NCBI GenBank assembly: GCA_902768795.1
Contig: CACXMS010000015.1
Coordinates: 1 to 40,200, forward strand
Reading direction: 5' to 3'
Length of the DNA: 40,200 nt
Source: an uncultured Eubacteriales bacterium
GTDB taxonomy: Bacteria; Bacillota; Clostridia; Christensenellales; CAG-138
Below the pieces are notes generated by a model, which saw only the letters and a program-made list of their open reading frames with translations, had not been told where the DNA came from and made no database searches. This document shows positions 34,307-40,200 of the stretch, one piece after another; the first letter of the stretch is position 1, and the number at the start of each line of letters is the position of its first letter. Position numbers and translations under genes: made by a program.

Positions 34307-34912
34307 ATGCGAAAATTGAAAATGCTTGCCGCGCTGTCCTTAGCGGTGTTGCTCGCTTTCTCTGCCGCCGGATGCGGAGATGAATTAGGTCTCGGAGAGG
34401 TCGAACAAGCCGTGCGTTTCAAGGGCAATTACAAAACAGATGAAATGGAAGTGTTCTGCGACTGGGACACGGTCAATCCTTTTTTGGACGCGCGTGAATA
34501 TGAGAAATACGGACTGCATACCAGCTTTATTGATGATAAAACTTTTCGATATTATGAAGAAGAACTAAATGTAATATGGCTGCGTGAAGATATGCCGAAC
34601 ATTGTAAACCATAAGAAAGATAGAACCGGTCATATAGATATTTCATACGGAGCGATAAACAGCAGCTCTTGGGGGAACAACAGAACTCCGAGATACTTTG
34701 CTGAGCCAATGATAGAAGTATACATCTATGACCCTAACTCCATCGGCGCCAATCAGCTCGAGCCTGAATATTTACCGGGTTACCGCGCCGTATACAGTCT
34801 TGACGGAATGCTCGCGCTGAGAGAAGGTGAATGGTTTTTGAAAGAGGACAAATACGAGTTTTGCCGGCATTATTATGAGATAATGAAAAAGGTTATCGGA
34901 AAAGGAAAATGA
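34307..34912 (+). CDS. lipoprotein paralogue of the preceding gene
   Basis: 201 aa. The signal peptide ends in SAAGC (lipobox). The mature part repeats the motifs of the 33667 gene (FCDWDTVNP, EKYGL, DISYGAIN, FAEPMIEVYIY, YRAVYSLDGMLALREGEW), so the two arose by duplication. One copy is lipidated; the other has an uncleaved helix. GGAGGAG lies upstream. Both are extracytoplasmic. A role as immunity or binding proteins for a surface toxin is possible by context; the sequence does not prove it. Confidence 0.8.
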   Translation: MRKLKMLAALSLAVLLAFSAAGCGDELGLGEVEQAVRFKGNYKTDEMEVFCDWDTVNPFLDAREYEKYGLHTSFIDDKTFRYYEEELNVIWLREDMPNIVNHKKDRTGHIDISYGAINSSSWGNNRTPRYFAEPMIEVYIYDPNSIGANQLEPEYLPGYRAVYSLDGMLALREGEWFLKEDKYEFCRHYYEIMKKVIGKGK

Positions 34913-34946
34913 TTCTTTAAGATATAATTCAGAGGAGAAGAACTGT

Positions 34947-35615
34947 ATGAAAACTGTAAAGCAACAAATAATTATCGGAGGATTACTATGTCTTTTCGGC
35001 GGTTTTGAAATTGTCGGATTGATTGTCATAACAATATGGCTGTTTCAAACTAACCAGGCGGACTACAGAATGTTGCTTCTGCTTTTGTTCGGCGCGTTTG
35101 GCGCGTTAATTCTTTGGGCGGGAACAGCTTATTTACAAACCGCCTATCGGGAGTATTATCAAAAACAGGCTATTCTGAAAAACGGCAAAACCTACATGGG
35201 GAAAATCAAGGGCTATTCCTATGAGCAAGATGAATCAAAGCGGCATCAGGCAAGCGGAAAATTCCCGCTGATACTTACGGTGCGTTATTTGAACGAAAAC
35301 GGAGATATTCGCGAGATTGACGTAGCGACATACAAATATGAACAAAGCGAATTTCCGCTTACATATAATGTTCCGTTCAAGCTGTATAAGGGTATGGCTG
35401 TGCTGATAGGCGCCGCTACAGACAGAATAATCCAAGGTGAGGACGAGCTTCTGCTCGACGGTATGGACGTGGAAGGCAGTCTCCCGACTGTTCTCGCAAT
35501 TTGCCCTAACTGCGGCGGAGAGGTCAAAATCCCTGTTGGCAAGGGGGCAAAGTGCGTCTTCTGCGGTATGATACTGCGAACCGATCAATACGGTCAGGTA
35601 ATCAGGACGAGGTGA
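34947..35615 (+). CDS. two-helix membrane protein with C-terminal zinc ribbon
   Basis: 222 aa. Two transmembrane helices near the N-terminus (IIIGGLLCLFGGFEIVGLIV and MLLLLLFGAFGALILWAG) are followed by a soluble domain with beta-strands (FPLILTVRYLNENGDIREID). A zinc ribbon ends it: CPNCGGEV ... CVFCG. GAGGAGAAG lies upstream. Paralogue of the next gene. The soluble part is predicted in the cytoplasm, as the ribbon requires. No known function. Confidence 0.8.
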   Translation: MKTVKQQIIIGGLLCLFGGFEIVGLIVITIWLFQTNQADYRMLLLLLFGAFGALILWAGTAYLQTAYREYYQKQAILKNGKTYMGKIKGYSYEQDESKRHQASGKFPLILTVRYLNENGDIREIDVATYKYEQSEFPLTYNVPFKLYKGMAVLIGAATDRIIQGEDELLLDGMDVEGSLPTVLAICPNCGGEVKIPVGKGAKCVFCGMILRTDQYGQVIRTR

Positions 35616-35619
35616 GGTC

Positions 35620-36246
35620 ATGAAAATATCAAGTTATAAGCAAACGCTTGCCGTAATCTTTTGTCTGTTATTTATGTTTCTTTCAGCGGCGGCTGTCATC
35701 ATTTTGTTTATGATAAAAGGCGTTACATTTAAAATAATCGGAGGGATTTTACTTGGCTTAGCGCTGTTGTGCTTTGTGCTGATGATCGTTTACGCGCGGC
35801 AATCGGCAAAGCTGAGGAAAGTGTATTATTGGGTACCGCTTCGAGGTGTGCAGCATATCGGCAAGGTGTACGGCTATGAATTTGACCGTAAATATAAAAA
35901 GCTCGGCAGACCGATGGCGGTGCTTGAGGTGCTGTATTTTGACTTTGACGGCAATCTGCGCCTGATTAAAATTCCGACGGACAGGACAAAGGCAACGTCA
36001 TTTCCGCAAGGCTCCAACCTTGCCTTTAAGATATACAGAGGGTTTGCCGCGGTTGAGGGCAGCGCAATTGCGCCGCAATCCGAGCGCGAATTTGAAGAAA
36101 TGCTCAACGGCGTGGATATTTATAAAACCCATCCGCAAACAGGCTTCCACTGCCCGACCTGTGGCGCGATCGTCAATATGCCTGTAAATATGACCGCGCG
36201 CTGTCCCTTCTGCGACAACTGGCTGCGCGTGAAGAGGAGTGTGTAA
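35620..36246 (+). CDS. two-helix membrane protein with C-terminal zinc ribbon (paralogue)
   Basis: 208 aa, same architecture as the gene before it. Two helices (AVIFCLLFMFLSAAAVIILF and IIGGILLGLALLCFVLMIVY) are followed by a beta-rich domain with AVLEVLYFDFDGNLRLIK and FKIYRGFAAVEGSA, matching FKLYKGMAVLIGAA in the neighbour. The ribbon is CPTCGAIV ... CPFCDNW. GAGG before the start overlaps the previous stop. Its own stop (36244-36246) is 5 bp before REP 2, so the REP marks the exact end of the cassette. Confidence 0.8.
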   Translation: MKISSYKQTLAVIFCLLFMFLSAAAVIILFMIKGVTFKIIGGILLGLALLCFVLMIVYARQSAKLRKVYYWVPLRGVQHIGKVYGYEFDRKYKKLGRPMAVLEVLYFDFDGNLRLIKIPTDRTKATSFPQGSNLAFKIYRGFAAVEGSAIAPQSEREFEEMLNGVDIYKTHPQTGFHCPTCGAIVNMPVNMTARCPFCDNWLRVKRSV

Positions 36247-36251
36247 AATGA

Positions 36252-36288
36252 GTGCCAAGGGGTGCCAAGGGGACGGTTCTCTTGGCAC
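36252..36288. repeat. REP hairpin 2
   Basis: Arms GTGCCAAG (36262-36269) / CTTGGCAC (36281-36288), 11-nt loop GGGACGGTTCT, preceded by a half-copy GTGCCAAGG (36252-36260). Compared with REP 1 and 3 the arm base T is C, and its partner A is G. The half-copy also changed. It is inverted relative to REP 1 and REP 3 and lies 3 bp from the RAYT stop. Confidence 0.85.
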
Positions 36289-36290
36289 AC

Positions 36291-36682
36291 TCATGCCCGC
36301 AAGACAATCCCTCTGTTCAGCCCCGTCAGCCGTTCAATCTGTCGAACCGATAGACCCGCTTCCTTTAGCCGATGCAGGGCTGCATCCCGTTTTTCCCGTT
36401 CCATCTTTTGAAGTAGCGTCCCTGATTTCAGCTTTAGCACGCTTCTGATGATCTCCTGCCCTTGCGCATCTGTAATACGTTCTTTCGGTCATCCTCCAGA
36501 AACTTCCCTTCGTCTGCGCTCTCACTAAATGCAAGAAAAGCTTCTGCCCCGCCTGCGATCCCGAACACGAGATCAGGGACTACCATTGTCGCTTTCTTCG
36601 CATACTCACGCCAGCTGCTCCATGCGTATGCTTCACGCCGACAGATTCCTGCTTTCTGCGGGTTGTTGTGAATGTGTGTCAA
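36291..36682 (-). pseudogene. REP-associated tyrosine transposase (RAYT), 5'-truncated and frameshifted
   Basis: The C-terminal half of a Y1/IS200-like RAYT. Minus-strand frame 1 (from 36682) reads HIHNNPQKAGICRR and YAWSSWREY, the hallmark of this family. Near 36468 the frame shifts and continues as RITDAQGQEIIRSVLKLKSG, then LLQKMEREKRDAALHRLKEA, then GLSVRQIERLTGLNRGIV and a stop at 36291-36293. The HUH motif and catalytic Tyr region lie in the missing N-terminal part. Both ends touch REP hairpins (2 and 3). It is inactive as it stands. Confidence 0.88.
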
Positions 36683-36702
36683 GAGAACCGTCCCCTTGAC
36701 GC
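36676..36702. repeat. REP hairpin 3
   Basis: Arms GTGTCAAG (36676-36683) / CTTGACGC (36695-36702), one G-T wobble, loop AGAACCGTCCC identical to REP 1. Same orientation as REP 1, inverted to REP 2. It cuts the RAYT reading frame at its start. Confidence 0.85.
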
Positions 36703-36746
36703 GTATACCATCCGTTATTCTGCACTACGGCAACTCTTGTCCTATG

Positions 36747-37412
36747 TCACTCGATACCTCCAGTCCACATTTGATATAGTAATTCACAGTTTATGCATTC
36801 AAAAACAGCGTTTTCTATGGTAGAAACATATAAATAGTGTTGATTATTCTCTCGATTATAGTATACGGTTATCCATGCCTTTAACCCCGGTTTATTATCG
36901 GAATATAGTTCAATTCTCCCAGTCGAAAGCATATCAAATGACCGATATCGTTCTTTTTCTCCTCTTTCCAACAAATTCAGAACGTCCCAAAAGGAAATCT
37001 CAATTAATTCATCATTCTTCTTACTATGCTCCCATTGTCGAAATGACGCCTTGCTGACCTCATTATAATTGATAGTATCCGGACTAACTCCATCTGTAAA
37101 CAACCATTCTTGTGGCCGTAAATTCTTTCTTGAGCTTTTTACATAAACGCAATCGGGAGAACTTGTTTTGTAAATGTACGTTTTCCAGCCATCATACCAA
37201 CAAATACCGATTGGTTCGGTTTCATAGGTTTCCATTGGAAGCCATTTTGCAACCGGAAGTTCTCGATACGTTTTCCCGTTCATTTCCAATGAAAACACCC
37301 TTGGATTCCCCTCATAGGAAAGAATATACTCCGGCAGATCAGCCTTATCACAGGCTGTTATTCCAATTAGAAAGGGAAGAAGGATTAAAACGATTAAAGA
37401 AACCTTTTTCAT
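36747..37412 (-). CDS. lipoprotein, candidate immunity protein for the Rhs tip
   Basis: 221 aa with a signal peptide and lipobox (LIGITAC, about residues 15-21). The mature part is unknown, with many aromatic residues, a FSLEMNGKTYRELPVAKW strand region and DELIEISFWDVLNLLERGE helix. GGAGCG precedes the start. It begins 15 bp after the stop of the Rhs tip gene on the same strand, where polymorphic toxin loci carry the immunity gene. A lipid-anchored protein would sit outside the membrane. That suits a toxin met on the cell surface. No homology is known to me; the call rests on position. Confidence 0.75.
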   Translation of the reverse strand: MKKVSLIVLILLPFLIGITACDKADLPEYILSYEGNPRVFSLEMNGKTYRELPVAKWLPMETYETEPIGICWYDGWKTYIYKTSSPDCVYVKSSRKNLRPQEWLFTDGVSPDTINYNEVSKASFRQWEHSKKNDELIEISFWDVLNLLERGEKERYRSFDMLSTGRIELYSDNKPGLKAWITVYYNRENNQHYLYVSTIENAVFECINCELLYQMWTGGIE

Positions 37413-37427
37413 ATATGTATCGCTCCA

Positions 37428-39233
37428 TTATGGTAACATTTGTTTAAACAAATCACTATTTCTACAATCAAATTCATCTATAATTTGATAACCCACATTG
37501 CCAATTTCTCCGGAATCGCCTTTAATCTGCTCATTGATCGCAAAAATTGACTCGCCCCCTTCTTTATAAAGGTACACATTCCCTGTTGACGGCTCTGTCA
37601 AGTAAATACCGGTTGCACCAAGCCAGTCTACCACCGCCTGATCGCCAAAGCCCGTGGAGAATTGATTATTCACGTGCCCCGTACAAAGCGGATGGGAATG
37701 ATTGACATAAAACTCCGTTCCGGCATTCACAAGCGATTCATACACCGTAGAAGGAATCACATTATCATGAAATCCAGGATATATGTATCCGTATGTATAA
37801 ACTTTTTTAATTTCATATTTTCCATTCTCATAAACCAATTCCTCATGCGCTGTTATCACAGTCATATACTCTCTTTTTGTTCTTTCCGTTCTTTTTAAAA
37901 GCTCCTTCCCGCTCGCCACTGCCGCGTCGTCCGGCGTGGAATACCAATCATTTGCAGATTCTTTTCCGAGAATCGCCAATGAACATGCCCCCTCAAGAAT
38001 TTGTCGTTGTTTTTCTCGATCGCGCACCCCTTCTTTTTCAAGCTTATCGTACTTCAGCCTTTCTCCGTAAATAACATCTTTTTGATGCTGTGTCATAACA
38101 AGGGACTCTTTGCCCAAGTCCGAAACCGCTTTCATAACTTCCCTTTCTACCGGGTGAACCGGGCCGGGCGTGGCAATCGAGGTCTTTGTATTAGCGGAGG
38201 GCGTAACTGTCGGTGTTGGCAACGGAACAGGTGTGGCATTCGGTATTTTCCCACTGTGCCCGCCGTGCGATACTCCAACTTTACTTACCATCGCGCTTTT
38301 ATACGCTTCCGCAGCGATTTGATTTGCAGTCCGCGCGGACGACCCACCGCCACCGGGATCAACCGTAGTATTGTTGCGCACAACTTCCCACCCATTGATT
38401 TTCTTTGTGGGATCTTGTGTTTGTTCTGCTTTCTGTTTATTGTAGTTTTTAATAGCGCCAACTGCAGCACCAATCACAAGTCCGGCGACAGCACCTACAA
38501 TCAAAGCGGTCATTACGAACTTCCCGCTTGGGTCGATATAACTGATCGGATTGTTTAGAACAAAAGCGTACCGATTTAATTGTAACGGTAATGTCACATA
38601 CCCTTTTTCAATATCCCGCTGGCTAAACCTTGCCTGCGCGGGCTCGTATTGCCTTGCGCGAAGGTTCAACATGCCTGTCGCGTCGTCGTAATACTCGCCG
38701 TTGAACCCGTAGCCGGAGGTTTTCTCCGTTAAAAGCTCGCCGAACGGGGAATACGCCTTGACGTTGATCGCTTCGCCAAGGGTCTTAACGACAGATCCTC
38801 TGCCGTCATACAGATAAGTTGTTTTTGTTTCTTCCGTGTACGCCGCAAGGCGCTCGAGACCGTAGGTATACGAGGTAACCGCTCCATCCACAGTCTCGGT
38901 CAGAACCTCATAGTACGGCTGCGTCAGATCGTAGGTATATCGCGTTGTATGCGATTCGTCCCCGTCCGGGCCGTCCGATTCCTCCTTGCCCGCAATCAGC
39001 TCTTCGAGCGTCGTGCGTGTGCTGCTGCCTTTCGATTCTTTTGCATGCAGCATACCGAGCGCATTGTAACGGAGTGTTTTACCGTTCTCCGTCCGGGTCT
39101 CCTCCGTCATGCGGTTGGACTTGTCGTATTGATACGTTATTGTTATTTCTTTATTTCTCTGTTCTATTAAATTACCGTTTCTGTCGTATCGATATGCGGT
39201 TGTCAAGGTGCCGTCCGTCGTGGTCATTTTCAC
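37428..39233 (-). CDS. orphan Rhs C-terminal module with DUF4329/JAB-like toxin tip
   Basis: 601 aa, the 3' part of an Rhs gene. Residues 1-230 are YD repeats (YRYDRNGNL, YQYDKSNRM) and the core end (YGFNGEYYDDATGMLNLRAR, then RQYEPAQARFSQRD and LNRYAFVLNNPISYIDPSG). A hydrophobic linker (ALIVGAVAGLVIGAAVGAI) and a Pro-Thr spacer follow. The tip (about 400-601) has DDAAVASGKELLK, then YVNHSHP, FSTGFGDQAVVDW and IYLTEPSTGNVYLYKEG, the pattern of DUF4329, related to JAB/JAMM metallopeptidase folds (H-x-H-P, then S and D). The GTG at 39233 has no ribosome-binding site or signal peptide, so this is a displaced tip awaiting recombination or a truncated gene. Confidence 0.85.
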   Translation of the reverse strand: MKMTTTDGTLTTAYRYDRNGNLIEQRNKEITITYQYDKSNRMTEETRTENGKTLRYNALGMLHAKESKGSSTRTTLEELIAGKEESDGPDGDESHTTRYTYDLTQPYYEVLTETVDGAVTSYTYGLERLAAYTEETKTTYLYDGRGSVVKTLGEAINVKAYSPFGELLTEKTSGYGFNGEYYDDATGMLNLRARQYEPAQARFSQRDIEKGYVTLPLQLNRYAFVLNNPISYIDPSGKFVMTALIVGAVAGLVIGAAVGAIKNYNKQKAEQTQDPTKKINGWEVVRNNTTVDPGGGGSSARTANQIAAEAYKSAMVSKVGVSHGGHSGKIPNATPVPLPTPTVTPSANTKTSIATPGPVHPVEREVMKAVSDLGKESLVMTQHQKDVIYGERLKYDKLEKEGVRDREKQRQILEGACSLAILGKESANDWYSTPDDAAVASGKELLKRTERTKREYMTVITAHEELVYENGKYEIKKVYTYGYIYPGFHDNVIPSTVYESLVNAGTEFYVNHSHPLCTGHVNNQFSTGFGDQAVVDWLGATGIYLTEPSTGNVYLYKEGGESIFAINEQIKGDSGEIGNVGYQIIDEFDCRNSDLFKQMLP

Positions 39234-39275
39234 CGGTTCATCTATCTCCAGCTTGTGTGGAAACCGATGAAGCCC

Positions 39276-40200
39276 TCACTCCAATCCGTCTTGCCTCCCA
39301 AGCGGAGAATCTCCATTGGGGAAATAATCGCCGTTTTCAATGTCCAGTGAATCGAAATAATATCTGGAATGGAACACTTTTTCCTTGTTTGTATCATTTT
39401 CCGCATTTTGGCGGTTTAAACCGAGAAAAGACCAGTCTATACAATGAAAAACATGTAATTCATCTAATTCTCCATATAGAATAAATAAATTGTTTTCATG
39501 CAAGAATGTTTCACTTAGATACTCTTGTGGAGAATTCCCTGTAACTATGATTTCCTCGATTGGATCATCATTGAACTTTTCAATAGAAACCGGCTCATCA
39601 TTTTGGGTTTCAATATATCGATACCAATGCAGTCTTCCATCCTTCTTTTCCACACGGGCAACCGTGCCTCTGAGCGGACCATAAATAAAAAGATCTAGTC
39701 CGGCAAATCCAACTCTGGTTTTATCAATATTGGCAATATATTCACCTTTTTGCACGTCATCCAAATCGTATCCATTTCTGTTGGACTCCCAAAGCGACTC
39801 GCCTTTTCTTTTTACAGGCAAAACCGGCTCCCATTCTTCAACATACAAGCACGGCATATCCTTTCTTCCATATTTCCAGTTGATTCCCTCTATATAATAG
39901 CCTTTTACAAGAAACATATTATCGTTACGCAACAAGCTTGATCCCAAAACAAAATCCGGACTATGACCCGCTACTGCCACCTCTTTCCAAAATGGCCAGA
40001 AACCTACGAGCCAGCTATCAATTTTCAGGGTGTCGTTACCATCCCTGACAATATAGCAATCCTTTTCTGTCAGGCACTTCCAAATGGCTTCCATGCGCCC
40101 TACCCCTTCCCGGACGAGGGTTTTTCCGTTATCCTGATTGCAGGATATGGTTAAGGTCAATAGTATAAACACAACCATTATCAGTACGATCCGTCTTCTC
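39276..40200 (-). CDS. lipoprotein, candidate immunity protein (partial, runs off right edge)
   Basis: At least 308 aa. The frame is open to the window edge and reads RRRIVLIMVVFILLTLTISC, a lipoprotein signal peptide with lipobox (TISC) whose start codon must lie just beyond 40200. The ATG at 40178 would give a signal peptide without positive charges, so it is not the true start. The mature part has no domain I recognise, but repeats a local pattern twice (EVAVAGHSPDFVLGSSLLRN and EIIVTGNSPQEYLSETFLHE, about 120-130 residues apart), so it is an internal duplication. The stop at 39276 is 42 bp before the orphan Rhs module, in the same frame. Presumably the immunity gene of an Rhs tip outside the window. 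Confidence 0.75.
   Translation of the reverse strand, partial: RRRIVLIMVVFILLTLTISCNQDNGKTLVREGVGRMEAIWKCLTEKDCYIVRDGNDTLKIDSWLVGFWPFWKEVAVAGHSPDFVLGSSLLRNDNMFLVKGYYIEGINWKYGRKDMPCLYVEEWEPVLPVKRKGESLWESNRNGYDLDDVQKGEYIANIDKTRVGFAGLDLFIYGPLRGTVARVEKKDGRLHWYRYIETQNDEPVSIEKFNDDPIEEIIVTGNSPQEYLSETFLHENNLFILYGELDELHVFHCIDWSFLGLNRQNAENDTNKEKVFHSRYYFDSLDIENGDYFPNGDSPLGRQDGLE

Overview
The window looks like chromosome from a gut-type Clostridia (Bacillota). Genes have strong GGAGG ribosome-binding sites and TTGNNN-N17-TANNNT promoters. Exported proteins carry lipoboxes and Pro-Thr or Pro-Glu linkers, and the gene families (TIGR04086 membrane protein, CUT1 sugar permeases, adenine deaminase, PQQ-like propeller lipoproteins) fit that group. 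I cannot name a genus from the sequence. Most of the window is GC-rich. The two ends (about 1-1300 and 33000-40200) are visibly AT-richer and look acquired.

Layout. 1-1400: a small ORF and a lipoprotein gene with a one-base frameshift at its start. 1457-4572: a GH13 glucosidase, a junction where two broken 3' gene ends meet, and a CUT1 permease pair whose first member has lost its 5' part. 4748-6384: rpsB-tsf on the minus strand. 6671-19248: ordinary metabolism and envelope genes (membrane protein, SDR, dut, TIGR04086, an ACP/aminotransferase pair, zinc-ribbon propeller protein, 5'-nucleotidase lipoprotein, hydrolase-permease-like fusion, adenine deaminase). 19532-23803: a small ArpU/RinA-like regulator and two exported PQQ-like propeller proteins.

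23872-32256 is a compact ten-gene phage-type cassette on the minus strand. Order: small terminase, large terminase, portal, scaffold-like protein, N4-gp56-type capsid, a 73-aa protein, head-tail adaptor, tail-nozzle-like protein, then two unknown genes. The genes are tightly coupled and all open. There is no integrase, replication, lysis, receptor-binding or long-tail gene. It is either a prophage remnant or a domesticated or satellite particle, and it is the most interesting locus here.

32474-40200 is an accessory island: a headless and tailless Rhs core fragment, an AT-rich five-gene cassette of unknown exported and membrane proteins, a decayed REP-associated (RAYT) transposase, and an orphan Rhs C-terminal module with a DUF4329/JAB-like tip followed 15 bp later by a candidate immunity lipoprotein. 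A further lipoprotein gene runs off the right edge. Three REP hairpins flank the AT-rich cassette and the RAYT remnant, and a compensatory base pair change between copies supports selection on the hairpin. A separate dispersed repeat occurs in three 3' intergenic places (about 7617, 13145 and 32504).
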